A stretch of 64,000 nt of DNA from Synechococcus sp. Tobar12-5m-g (GTDB taxonomy: Bacteria > Cyanobacteriota > Cyanobacteriia > PCC-6307 > Cyanobiaceae): the NCBI RefSeq assembly GCF_024345415.1, contig NZ_JAGQBB010000013.1:1-64000 (forward strand), read 5' to 3'. Position 1 is the first letter of the stretch; every line of letters begins with the position of its first letter. Of the stretch, positions 44,199 to 53,098 are shown piece by piece. The notes beneath the pieces were generated by a model, which was given only the letters and a program-made list of their open reading frames with translations, was not told the DNA's origin and searched no databases. The translations under genes and the position numbers were made by a program.

Positions 44199-47100
44199 CT
44201 AACTCTGATCGCGATTCGCATAGACAGGCAAGTGAAGGGCAGACACTTCATCCCGCTCAGGACGATCCAACTTGCCAGCAGAAACAGGCGCGGCTGTTGT
44301 CATGACTTTGGTGCGGCTCTGGGATTTCCAAAACTCGTACTTTAGCAGCGGAAGGCTGGCAACCGTCTGGGCCATTGACCAGAAAAAGATGTAACTCGCA
44401 AGTAACCTTCGAAACGAGCCGAATCGTGATTCACGTAGAGACTCCATGATCTTGTCCCCCTGGTGGTCAGTTCCGAACTCCTCACAGGCCTTGTGAACCG
44501 GACTGGGCAGAACAATTCCCTTGGCAAATCCTTTGGTGCCAATCGAAGGATTGGAACCAACCAACAAGATTTCTGGCCCTGTCTTCAGATGTTGAATCCC
44601 ATGGGCCTGCCGGCCGGCCATCATGGCTGCCGTCTCTTCGCTGCGCTGCTGCTCACTGCACCGACCATCAGGGATGCCTAGGAAGAGGAGCGTGCCTCGA
44701 ACGATCCGATGGGCGTAAGAGTGAACCAGATCATCCTGAGGGTTGGCTGCCTGGACCTCCAATGACGTCACTCCATAACTTAACGAGAACAGTTTGCTGA
44801 CAAAGTTGCTGAGAATCTGATGGACCCAGGGGGTTTCCCCAATGACCAAGGTTCGTTTCCCGGCTCTGGCGAGCACTTGCCGTCCCTGCGCCAAGCGAAG
44901 CCCAATCGTCCAGAGCCAGGGTCCAAAGATGTAGATCCCTAGATCGGCCATCGCCAATGCTCCTGAGAGCGCCTGAATCAGGAGCCAATCTGAACTCAGA
45001 CCGAAAGCGTCGATCAGCGCGTTCCACACGGTCTGCATCAGCGGGATCGTGTGCCCAAAAGGGATGGCCCAACCAACTGTGATCGCAACATAGAGAGCCT
45101 GAATGGCCCAGGCTATTGGGTGTTCAAGCACATGAAATCCCCAATGTCTCCCCCCTTCGACAATTTGCCTGTAAAGTCGAGTTGGTTTTCTCTTTCGTTG
45201 GCAGTCAGCTCCAATGATGTTGACCACAGACTGCAGGAATAGATGGTCTTCCATGCCTTCGAGCACCAACAGACTCCTGGAGCTCAGGGTCATGCCAAGT
45301 GGGTGCTGATCAGGAAAGGCCAACTGGATCTGTCGACAGAGACAGAAGAGCAGCTCAGTCAGCGTCTGGTGGAGCGCAGCGACAGAGGCTGTCGCTGGTT
45401 CGGCCGTGCGGCGACCACCACCACTGTTGAACAGTCGCCTCGAGAATGGTTCACCCGCACAGGCTGACTGCATCATTGAGGAGCCAACAAAACTGGTTGG
45501 CTCGCCGGTGAGCACAAACACTTCACGGATCACATCTTCCCGGACGAGCAGATCACAGGCCTCCATGACCTGCCTTGTGCAGAAGGTTTGACCTGACTGG
45601 CTGATGGCCAGCACCACCGTTTGCCTGGCTAGACCCAGTCCATCAAAATCATGCTGAAGGCTCTGAAGGACATGGTTGGAGGAAAGTGTCTTGATCGTCA
45701 ACAACGGAAAGACAGAGGCCAGGTCCTTGGCAAACTGGGCGCCAACCCACAGACTGTTCTCCACCCCAGTCACAAGCAGGTCCACATGACTGGACTTGGC
45801 CAGCGACGGATCCAGGCCAACTTTGTTCAGCAGGGCCTGCTTATCCTGGAGATGATGGGCCTTGGCGATGAGAATGTTGATGAAGTAGTCAGCACTTTGC
45901 CGATTCAAAGACGATGGGTTGATCCAGTCATCCTTGATGGCATGCAACATCCAGGGAATGTCGCGCAAGTCAGCTGCTACGGGATCCTTTCTTGCTTCTG
46001 CGGATGGATGGTTGGGTTTTAAGTGGGGATTTTTTTTGTAGAGAATCTTTCTGCCCAGAAGTTCATCAGCTGAAATATTCCGCATGTCCGATAGGGAGTA
46101 AACCCTTAGGCCTGTGGATGTCAGGACTGCGACTTCGCCTGAATTCTGATTCAGATCAATCCTGAAGGCCTGCGGCCTCAACGCCAACGTTGCATCAATC
46201 GAAGCGGGTTCTGAAGCGTAGAGAGAAACCCGGGCTTCAGGATCAAAGCCTGTGGATAGTGGTTGTCCAAGACAACCCAGAACGACTTGATCAGGTGTAA
46301 GGGTGGAAAGGGTGATGAGGCCGAAGCTACCTCTGGCCTGAGTCAGAAACAAACGGCTGGCTTGCTCCGGATCATTGTGAAGAAAAGCATGGACCGTCTC
46401 GTCAATGAAGGTCCACAAGCGATCCGCCCCGTTCATGCTCAAGCAAGAATCGAGGGTTAGGTTGTCATGGATGCGGCGTTGCATTTGCTGCCGCCTGAGC
46501 TTGTCATCGCTCCATCCCCGCTCTGAATAGGTTTGGGCAAAGTCTACAAAGCATGTTTCGAAGATGGATGCCCAGTGCTCAAGAGTCGAACGGGAGGGTG
46601 CCGTTTGAGGCGCGGCCTTGGTTGGAGTCATTCCACCAAATGCAGCCGAAACGTCTTGCGCAATCGCAATTTGATAGCCCAGCCTAACGGCTGAATACCA
46701 GTTTCCCTTGCAGATCAGGACGTCCAGCATGCCTGCGATCTTGGGGGAATCTCCCAATGTTTTGTTGGCAACGTGGAGGACTCTCTCCAGCCACAATCCA
46801 AGAGTTTCGTAATCAACAACCCTGTTGAATAACTTGAAACCCTCGAAGTCTCCGTTGTGAGTGATGCGATGGTTGATATTTTGTTGGGTCGCTGACCAGT
46901 GGCCATCGTGTTGTTCCCAAATTCGATCGACCCGGGCCGGGCACCATTCGTGCCAATGGGTTTCAAGAACAGATGGCGGTCCACTGGTCCCGAAGCGATA
47001 GTGCCAAGCTGCCGTGATGCAGGAGTTCAAGGGCCTGTAGCCCGCTCGAATTGCCTGACGCCGCTTTCGTGCAAAGGCCGATTCAAGGTGGAGGGTCAGA

Positions 47101-47924
47101 TTTTGCCGTTTGGTGTTGACCAACTTCTCCCCGACAAACCGGATGTGTCCCGCTCTGTCACAGGCGAGAACGAGGCCCCCTCCAGCCTGTTCTCCACGAA
47201 CTTCCGTTTCGTGGCCCATGGTTCGGAAACGCTCAATCCCCTGTTGTGACAGCAACTCATTGGCTGAGATATCGTCTCGCTCGGCAATGAAGCCAAAATT
47301 GCCGCAGTAGAAACAATCAGCGTGCCCTGTGAGCAAGGCAGCCCAATCAGTTCTTGAGCAAGCCAGCAGCATGCCGTTGCTCGCCAGCAAGCTCCCCACC
47401 ATGCTGCTGCTAAGCCAGAATGGAAGGAGGCCGTTGTGCAGCGCCAGGTTGAATTCTGGCGATTGGATCGCGGCAAGGGCCCCGGCAACGGCCACGCCGT
47501 TCAACACCAATCCACCTGTCGCCTTCATGCGAAGTTTCCAGGCCGCTGGGTCTCCAGCGTGGACCCACGGCAAGGCATGTCCCCAAGTCCATGGGCCACC
47601 GATCCATTGAAACGGCATCAATGAGCGGGCCAGCGTTATAAGATCCTGATGCTCGGCAATGTTGTCAACGCTCAGAGCCTTGCCGTTTCTGTCCACGGCG
47701 GCGATCAGCAACGTATGCCCCAAGCCGTGCAGCAGGACCGCAGCGTTCCAACCCGTACGAATCACGACGGACAGGCTCAAGATCACTCCGACGGATGCCA
47801 TGGCCCCACGGTCGGAACCAACATCCAATCCCCCAAACCCGAGGAGCACGGAGGCAACTTCCGGCCAACAATGTGTCCCTACAACGTAAAGACGAGGTCT
47901 GGAAGTGAATCGGAGTGTGGTCAT
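44199..47924 (-). CDS. Giant membrane protein: degenerate S2P-like domain + GlmS-like GATase II + SIS
   Basis: 1241 residues from ATG 47924, preceded at eight bases by AAGGAAGG (47933-47940); ATG 47954 adds 10 residues without a good site. Residues 40-200 are membrane helices with HGLGH (66-70), a site-2-protease HExxH in which Glu is Gly. A class II amidotransferase follows: YCGNFGFIAERDD (Cys207 matching GlmS Cys1), SCITAAWHYRFGTSGPPS, HNGD (356-359), RGSFGLITLSTLTPDQVVLG (from 531). A GlmS-like linker PWMLHAIKDDWINP (657-670) leads to a SIS domain with SQSGQT (775-780); a second, weaker SIS-like segment starts near 1024 after inserted membrane helices. Class II amidotransferases use an N-terminal Cys, so an internal one implies cleavage or lost activity. 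Substrate unknown. Codon use is A+T-richer than in neighbours. A CRP box lies 210 bases upstream. Confidence 0.8.
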   Translation of the reverse strand: MTTLRFTSRPRLYVVGTHCWPEVASVLLGFGGLDVGSDRGAMASVGVILSLSVVIRTGWNAAVLLHGLGHTLLIAAVDRNGKALSVDNIAEHQDLITLARSLMPFQWIGGPWTWGHALPWVHAGDPAAWKLRMKATGGLVLNGVAVAGALAAIQSPEFNLALHNGLLPFWLSSSMVGSLLASNGMLLACSRTDWAALLTGHADCFYCGNFGFIAERDDISANELLSQQGIERFRTMGHETEVRGEQAGGGLVLACDRAGHIRFVGEKLVNTKRQNLTLHLESAFARKRRQAIRAGYRPLNSCITAAWHYRFGTSGPPSVLETHWHEWCPARVDRIWEQHDGHWSATQQNINHRITHNGDFEGFKLFNRVVDYETLGLWLERVLHVANKTLGDSPKIAGMLDVLICKGNWYSAVRLGYQIAIAQDVSAAFGGMTPTKAAPQTAPSRSTLEHWASIFETCFVDFAQTYSERGWSDDKLRRQQMQRRIHDNLTLDSCLSMNGADRLWTFIDETVHAFLHNDPEQASRLFLTQARGSFGLITLSTLTPDQVVLGCLGQPLSTGFDPEARVSLYASEPASIDATLALRPQAFRIDLNQNSGEVAVLTSTGLRVYSLSDMRNISADELLGRKILYKKNPHLKPNHPSAEARKDPVAADLRDIPWMLHAIKDDWINPSSLNRQSADYFINILIAKAHHLQDKQALLNKVGLDPSLAKSSHVDLLVTGVENSLWVGAQFAKDLASVFPLLTIKTLSSNHVLQSLQHDFDGLGLARQTVVLAISQSGQTFCTRQVMEACDLLVREDVIREVFVLTGEPTSFVGSSMMQSACAGEPFSRRLFNSGGGRRTAEPATASVAALHQTLTELLFCLCRQIQLAFPDQHPLGMTLSSRSLLVLEGMEDHLFLQSVVNIIGADCQRKRKPTRLYRQIVEGGRHWGFHVLEHPIAWAIQALYVAITVGWAIPFGHTIPLMQTVWNALIDAFGLSSDWLLIQALSGALAMADLGIYIFGPWLWTIGLRLAQGRQVLARAGKRTLVIGETPWVHQILSNFVSKLFSLSYGVTSLEVQAANPQDDLVHSYAHRIVRGTLLFLGIPDGRCSEQQRSEETAAMMAGRQAHGIQHLKTGPEILLVGSNPSIGTKGFAKGIVLPSPVHKACEEFGTDHQGDKIMESLRESRFGSFRRLLASYIFFWSMAQTVASLPLLKYEFWKSQSRTKVMTTAAPVSAGKLDRPERDEVSALHLPVYANRDQS

Positions 47925-48226
47925 TGCCAGGACCTTCCTTCTCGACGCTTCCATCGTGAAAGCGTCCTTGGGGATCCAGGGTGATCTCAGTCCCGAAACC
48001 TGGTGATCCTGATCATCTCCGTGTTCCAGCTACTCTTGGGTTGGTCACGCTCCGCTGGCTTCAGTCCTGCCCCCAGATTGAGAAGGCAGGACTGTGCTCT
48101 CAGGGATCGTTGAAGGAGTGAAGCGCCCCATCCTGTGAGTCGGATCACAGCAGTCCTTGTGCTTGGTCACTGTCTCAGTGCGGGATCGATCACCAGACTG
48201 GGTTGCACCCGATGAGGGACCGTTCC
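47925..48226. other. Divergent promoter region with CRP box
   Basis: About 300 bases between the giant-protein gene (minus) and the DUF928-like gene (plus). Contains the perfect CRP box at 48134-48149 and a GAGGGA ribosome site (48214-48219) for the plus-strand gene. No other gene-like frame. Confidence 0.6.
48134..48149. promoter_or_regulatory. CRP-type operator TGTGA-N6-TCACA
   Basis: TGTGAGTCGGATCACA, a perfect match to the CRP consensus also used by cyanobacterial SYCRP1. It lies 78 bases before the DUF928-like start (48227) and 210 bases before the giant-protein start (47924), so it can serve either promoter. Same half-sites as the box at 58187. Confidence 0.8.
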
Positions 48227-48943
48227 ATGGCATCTCGACTGACTGCTTCCCCCAGGATCGGAAGGCTCAGGATCCGGGCAGCTTTGGCGGCCATCCTGCC
48301 GGTCTTGGCTCTTATCGCGCCGAAGGCCACAGCAGGAGACAACAGCCGCAAGTTTCCTGTCTACCGGGAGTCAGGTGGCAGCCGGGATCTCTGCCTGTCC
48401 CGGAAGGTGGTCCACCTGGTGCCTTTAGACAGCCGGTTCGCTCCCGGCAAGGCCCGCAGAATCGCTCTCCTGGAAGGGCAAAGTACCGATCCTCGGCCCT
48501 TGATGGTGCACCTGGAATCGCTCGGACTGTGGACACTGCCACCGAGGCCCCCCGGGGTGCGGCTGCTGACGATCCCGTCCATCGATCGCGAGGTGCTCTG
48601 GGAAAGTTTCCCCCGTTGCCAGGATGCGGACCAACCTGAAGGGCTGTCCGGCGCTCCGCCGGCCCGTTCGTTGCTGGAGCCGCTCCCAGGCGCTGATGAT
48701 CAAGAGGCCGTGCTGGAGATCCAACGGCTCAGCCGAGCCTGCGGGGGGACCATTGCCACAGCCGGATTGCTGGCCGTGTTCTCCTATGAGCACCTGATGG
48801 GTCAACTTCCAGCGCGACTCCCGGTGTCCTGCGAGGGGTTGTCAGGAGCCTCGGGGCTTGCCCCATCGATCAGTTCCCAGGCTTCCAGCCCCTCCGAGCG
48901 CCCATCAAGCGGCACCATCCCCCGGGGTTTCCAGGCACCCTGA
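48227..48943 (+). CDS. Secreted DUF928-like protein
   Basis: 238 residues from ATG 48227, with GAGGGA eight bases upstream. RIRAALAAILPVLALIAPKA TAG is a signal peptide. The mature start KFPVYRESGGSRDLCLSRKV followed by VHLVPLDSRFAPGKARRIAL resembles DUF928, small secreted cyanobacterial proteins that recur beside CHASE2, CHAT and FhaC genes; here they also adjoin. The last 140 bases overlap the convergent cyclase gene, and the C-terminal 45 residues are low-complexity, so the true fold may end near residue 190. Function unknown. Confidence 0.6.
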   Translation: MASRLTASPRIGRLRIRAALAAILPVLALIAPKATAGDNSRKFPVYRESGGSRDLCLSRKVVHLVPLDSRFAPGKARRIALLEGQSTDPRPLMVHLESLGLWTLPPRPPGVRLLTIPSIDREVLWESFPRCQDADQPEGLSGAPPARSLLEPLPGADDQEAVLEIQRLSRACGGTIATAGLLAVFSYEHLMGQLPARLPVSCEGLSGASGLAPSISSQASSPSERPSSGTIPRGFQAP

Positions 48944-50736
48944 ACCCGATCAGCGACCAACCGATGGGTGGTGGATGACACCATCACCTGGCAATGGTCG
49001 GTGATGGTTGTTTTGGCGAAGGATTCGATTCTGGAGGCGCAGTTGACGACATCACCGATGAGGCCGAACTCCCATCGTTCCGGGCTCCCGACCGACCCGG
49101 CGATGACCCAGCCGCTGTGCAAGCCGACCCGCAGTTGCAGCAAAGGTTGGCCTTCCAGCTTCAGGAATCCATTGAGTTGCCTGAGCTGTTCACGCATTGC
49201 GGAGGCCGAGTTGACGGCGGCGGTCGCGTCTTCGGCGACTCCCTGGCTGAGGGGGGCCCCAAACACGGCCATCAGCCCATCCCCGGTGAACTTGTTGACG
49301 AGCCCACCGTGCATGTGAACCGATGACACCATCACGCCCATGCTCCTGTTCAGCCAGGTGAGCAAAGCATCTGGATCGAGGCGTTCGGCCAGGCGGCTGA
49401 AATGAGCGATGTCCGCGAACAGCACCGTGACGCACACCTGGCGGCCGGGGAATCGCCCGCCCTCCAGCAGTCCCTGCCGCTTGTCCAGAAGTTCGTGGGC
49501 CATGGCAGCCGAGGTGGTTTGACCAAGCAGGCGCTCCAGTTCGAGGCCTTGCCTTTGCTCTTCCATGCCACGGCGGGTCCAGGCGGCGGCGGAGAAGGCT
49601 GCCAGGGCGGCCAGGGGCAGCGCGCCGTCAAACCAGACCCCTTGGCCCAGAGCCACGGCACCGGCGAGGGCAGCCAGGAGAGCCAAAGTGCCGACGGCCG
49701 CCAGGCTGCGGCGCAGGCTTCCGATCCCTTCTCCGAGGCCGATCCCGAGCCCCAGGCCCGCCAACACCAGAAGGGCATTCGCCCAGCCCGGTGCCGCCAA
49801 TAGGCCGAAGGAATGGCTGCTCTCCTGGGCCAGCAGGGCTGCGGTGCGATGGGCGTGGATTTCAACCCCCGGCATCGTGGCGAGGCCCCGTGCAGCGCCG
49901 AACCGGCTGAAGGGGACTCGGAAACTGTCTCGCAGGGAGGGCGCCAGATTGCCGATCAGCACGATTTTCCCCCTCAGCTCGGCGGTGGGCACCCCTCCGC
50001 TGAGCAACAGACTCAGGCTCCAGGTCGGGAAACTTCCAGCCCGGTGAAAGGCCAACATTCTTTGCACACCAGCATTGTCGAGGTCGGTGTAGCCACCGCC
50101 GGATTGCTCCAGGCCTGAAAGGTTCGAATCGCCGCGCTCAATTCGCTGCCGCAACAGGGTTTTGCCGGTGGCAACCTCCAGCAGACGCATCGGCAGGGTC
50201 ACCCCCTCTGGGCCCAGTCCGCGCACATGGACCAGATCACGGCGCACCACACCATCCGGGTCAATCGTCAGATCGATGTACGCACGTCGGTCTGGCGGGG
50301 TTCCCGGAATCGCACCGATCCGGTCAACCGCGCTGTACACCGACACCAGGCGGCCGTGGCTGGCTGCCAGGGAGCGGAGGCGTTCTTGGTGGATGCCGAC
50401 ACCAAGATCCCGATAGAGATCAAGACCGATGGCGCCGACGCCGGCCCGATCCAGACGCTCGATCGCCTCGGCCAACAAACCATCATCCAGGGGCCAGCCC
50501 AGTTTCCTCAGGTCCGCTTCCCCGATGCCGATGATGGCGATCGGCGTTTCCCGACCAGAGGGGGCGGCACGCCACTGGGTGACCAGATCGTAGAGAAGGA
50601 GATTCAGGCTCTCGCTGAGGTGAGCCTGACGGAGCGACACCAGCAGCACCAGGGCCGCGGCATAGGGAATCAGGCGCCGCAGGCGCTTCCAGGCAGGGCG
50701 CCCCGGAGTTGACCGATCCATCCACCTGGGGGCCAT
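48802..50736 (-). CDS. CHASE2-domain nucleotide cyclase
   Basis: 644 residues. Membrane helix LIPYAAALVLLVSLRQAH, an extracytoplasmic CHASE2 sensor (about 50-330; DLVTQWRAAPSGRETPIAII, RGKIVLIGNLAPSLRDSFRV), three further helices (about 340-430), and a class III cyclase domain from 436. Metal Asp442 (FADIAHFS) and Asp486 (NKFTGDGLMAVFG), and Asn565/Arg569 (IGDVVNCASRIES) are intact. Lys482 is the adenine-selecting residue; the partner position, Asp/Thr in known adenylyl cyclases, is Gly, so cAMP is likely but not certain. Last gene of the secretion operon, 14 bases after the FhaC gene. ATG 50736 chosen, alternative 50721. Confidence 0.9.
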   Translation of the reverse strand: MAPRWMDRSTPGRPAWKRLRRLIPYAAALVLLVSLRQAHLSESLNLLLYDLVTQWRAAPSGRETPIAIIGIGEADLRKLGWPLDDGLLAEAIERLDRAGVGAIGLDLYRDLGVGIHQERLRSLAASHGRLVSVYSAVDRIGAIPGTPPDRRAYIDLTIDPDGVVRRDLVHVRGLGPEGVTLPMRLLEVATGKTLLRQRIERGDSNLSGLEQSGGGYTDLDNAGVQRMLAFHRAGSFPTWSLSLLLSGGVPTAELRGKIVLIGNLAPSLRDSFRVPFSRFGAARGLATMPGVEIHAHRTAALLAQESSHSFGLLAAPGWANALLVLAGLGLGIGLGEGIGSLRRSLAAVGTLALLAALAGAVALGQGVWFDGALPLAALAAFSAAAWTRRGMEEQRQGLELERLLGQTTSAAMAHELLDKRQGLLEGGRFPGRQVCVTVLFADIAHFSRLAERLDPDALLTWLNRSMGVMVSSVHMHGGLVNKFTGDGLMAVFGAPLSQGVAEDATAAVNSASAMREQLRQLNGFLKLEGQPLLQLRVGLHSGWVIAGSVGSPERWEFGLIGDVVNCASRIESFAKTTITDHCQVMVSSTTHRLVADRVQGAWKPRGMVPLDGRSEGLEAWELIDGASPEAPDNPSQDTGSRAGS

Positions 50737-50750
50737 GACGTCGGGCGGAA

Positions 50751-52466
50751 CTAGAAGCGATAGCTCAGCTTGGTGTAGATCCCGCTTCCGAGCAGCCAAT
50801 CTCCCCAGAAGGGTCGCTGTTCGGTGCCGAACTGGTTGGACCAGCCCAACTCGACGAGCCAGCCCGATCGATTCACCCAGCGCAGCAGGAGCCCCCCGGC
50901 CCCGGCGCCGTCCGTGAGGGTTCCATCGGTTGTTTCGGTGCGGATTGCGCCCGCGCCGATGAACGGCACCAGCTGAAGCAGGGTCTGGCCCTGGCTCCAG
51001 ATGCTCCAACTGAGTTCGGCCCTTCCGAGCAGGCCGCTGTCACCGCTGATCACCTGGCCGGGAAGGCCCCGCAGCCCGTTATCGCTGCCAAGGGCAAAGC
51101 CCATCGGGCCGGTGAGCGGTTGGAACGCAAGCTGGCCCGCGGCGCCGAGTTGGAGCTGCCAGCGGGGGGCAAGGGCCCAGGCCCCGTTGAGCTGGCCGCC
51201 GATGCTGCGGGCTTCTCCAGGTTGGATACCGAACGAGGCCAGGTAGTTCAGCTGGGCCGCGGTGCTGAGGCCGGCAATCCCCTGGAGCCCGTAGACACTG
51301 CCGCTCCAGGCGAAACCGGCACCGCGGCCCTCGGCGTTGATGCCCGCTCTCAGAAAGCCGGTGCGAAGCCAGCCTTCGCTCCCCCCGCCACCGATGGCGG
51401 GGAAGCTGGCTCCGGCCAGGTAGGCGTCGCTGCGACTGACGCTGAGACCGGCGAAGGCGGACCAGCGACTGGAAGGGGTTTCCCAAAGGGTGATCTCCAG
51501 TTGCCCCAGCAGCTGCAACTGGCGAAAGGAGAGCTGATCTGCTGGCGGGATCGCTTCGACAAGAGTGCGGCGACTCACCCCCAAGGCAGTTGTGAAGCCG
51601 AGGCGATCGCCCAGAGGCAGGCTGTAGCTGATCGAGCCGATGGTGTAGCCCAGGCTGGGCTTGGAATCGGTGTTGATCTCACCGAACACCAGCAGGGTGT
51701 CACCGCCCAGGGCGAGATTGTTCTTCAGCAGGGTGGCCAGGCCCCGGAATTGGCCGCTGCCGCCATTGCCGTCGTTGCGGAGGGCGACTTCTCCCTGTAG
51801 CGGCTCTGCAGCGGATTCGGCGTTGACCACCAGGACGGCCCGGGTGGAGTCGCCACCGAGCCGGTTGAGTTTGGCGTCCAGTTGGCCGACGCCGGAGAGT
51901 CGTTGAAGCCGTTGGATCGTGAGCTCGAGGCTGGGCAGGTGCAGAACGGTGCCCTGCAGCGGCAGCAGCAGCCGCTGCAGCCTTCGGGTCAGGCGTGGGC
52001 TGGTGCTGGTGATGTTGATTTCGACGATCCGCCCCTCGACCACTTCCAACACCCCTGGAAAAGGCGTGGCCAATGGATACACCCGGCTGTTGACGTAACC
52101 ATCCAGCACGAGCCGGGTGGTGAGGGCGGCGGCACAGGCGCTCAGCCGCTCGGCGGGATAGGCGATCGCGGCACAGGGAACCAGGATCCTCCTGAGTTCA
52201 TCGGCTGTATAGCGGTCAAGCCCTTCGACCCGCGGCAGTCCCTGCGGATCTGCTCCACCGGGTTGGCGCCCCTGGGGGGGCTGCTGCTGAGGCTCCCTTG
52301 GCAGCCTGGGCTCCACCTGCTCGTTCGGCTGCTGAAGCTGCGGTATTGGCTGGCGTTGCTGGCCCGGGGCCTGGGGCGGCTGAACGATGCCGGAACCTGG
52401 CAAGCGCACCGGCCCCGGCTGAAGGGGCGGGGCGACGAGCTGGGCGAGCAGCTGCAGGGCGATCAA
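50751..52466 (-). CDS. FhaC/ShlB/HecB-family two-partner-secretion transporter
   Basis: 571 residues. Signal region, Pro/Gln-rich linker (about 15-75), a POTRA domain (VEGLDRYTADELRRILVPC onward, with VLDGYVNSRVYPLATPFPG then VLEVVEGRIVEINI), and a C-terminal 16-strand barrel with many alternating strands (GFTTALGVSRRTLVEAIPP) closing on a terminal phenylalanine (YTKLSYRF). FhaC-type barrels export TPS proteins across the outer membrane. In the same operon as a TPS-domain protein, its probable substrate. Start overlaps the upstream gene by four bases. Confidence 0.92.
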   Translation of the reverse strand: MIALQLLAQLVAPPLQPGPVRLPGSGIVQPPQAPGQQRQPIPQLQQPNEQVEPRLPREPQQQPPQGRQPGGADPQGLPRVEGLDRYTADELRRILVPCAAIAYPAERLSACAAALTTRLVLDGYVNSRVYPLATPFPGVLEVVEGRIVEINITSTSPRLTRRLQRLLLPLQGTVLHLPSLELTIQRLQRLSGVGQLDAKLNRLGGDSTRAVLVVNAESAAEPLQGEVALRNDGNGGSGQFRGLATLLKNNLALGGDTLLVFGEINTDSKPSLGYTIGSISYSLPLGDRLGFTTALGVSRRTLVEAIPPADQLSFRQLQLLGQLEITLWETPSSRWSAFAGLSVSRSDAYLAGASFPAIGGGGSEGWLRTGFLRAGINAEGRGAGFAWSGSVYGLQGIAGLSTAAQLNYLASFGIQPGEARSIGGQLNGAWALAPRWQLQLGAAGQLAFQPLTGPMGFALGSDNGLRGLPGQVISGDSGLLGRAELSWSIWSQGQTLLQLVPFIGAGAIRTETTDGTLTDGAGAGGLLLRWVNRSGWLVELGWSNQFGTEQRPFWGDWLLGSGIYTKLSYRF

Positions 52467-53098
52467 CGCCCAATGGTTGCTGCTGGTTCCGGAGCAGGGG
52501 CCTGCACTGGTGGCGGCAGCTTGTCCTTGGAGCTTTCTGATGGCTCAGCCTCAGCCACCAGGACGAAAGACGTTTCCAGAACATTCAAGGACGGATCAGC
52601 CGGTTCGATGGACAACGACCTGCCGCTGGCATCGGTGAATTCGGCGATGACGGTTCCCGGATTGCCCTCACTTCCGTAGGCCTCGGTGTCATTGCTGAAG
52701 CTCGCCAAAAGGCCGCGGCCGGGGAAGTAAACGAAAGGAATATGAGAACCCTGGCTTGGTAGCTCAACACCATCTTCGCGATTTAGAGGCAACCGGGCAA
52801 TGAAGATCTTTTGGGAACCGGCCTCCAATGGCTTGCCATTGAAGATGATCCGCTGGTCATCAGGATTGAAGACCAGCCTCGAATCCCCAGGTGAGAATCC
52901 CACCAATCTGGCGACGCCTGGCACGGGTTTGAGCGGGGTGACTTGACCTGGCAAGCGTGACCAAAACAGGAGTGCAACAACCAGAAGAGCAATCAGTAGG
53001 CCAAGGGCGATGCAGAGAGGGTTTGGCCTGAAACTATTGTTCGGCTCGGAGGGAGTAGGGCCTGAGCTGCTCATGGATGTAAGGGGGTAATTCATCAT
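52463..53098 (-). CDS. Membrane-anchored protein of the TPS operon
   Basis: 211 residues. A short disordered N-terminus, one membrane helix IALGLLIALLVVALLFWSRL (about 31-50), then a periplasmic beta-rich domain: LVGFSPGDSRLVFNPDDQRI, FVYFPGRGLLASFSNDTEAY, VIAEFTDASGRSLSIEPADP. A Pro/Ala-rich tail (PPPVQAPAPEPAATIGR) follows. Family not recognised; a periplasmic helper for the TPS system is inferred from its place between the secreted protein genes and fhaC, with a four-base overlap to fhaC. Confidence 0.7.
   Translation of the reverse strand: MMNYPLTSMSSSGPTPSEPNNSFRPNPLCIALGLLIALLVVALLFWSRLPGQVTPLKPVPGVARLVGFSPGDSRLVFNPDDQRIIFNGKPLEAGSQKIFIARLPLNREDGVELPSQGSHIPFVYFPGRGLLASFSNDTEAYGSEGNPGTVIAEFTDASGRSLSIEPADPSLNVLETSFVLVAEAEPSESSKDKLPPPVQAPAPEPAATIGR

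Noticed and set aside
44199-47924. Housekeeping glmS
   Set aside because: Twice the usual length, membrane-embedded, and the amidotransferase Cys is not N-terminal; cannot be assumed to be the cell's glucosamine-6-phosphate synthase.
50115-50135. tRNA T-arm-like GGTTCGAATC
   Set aside because: Lies inside the cyclase coding sequence with no cloverleaf around it.
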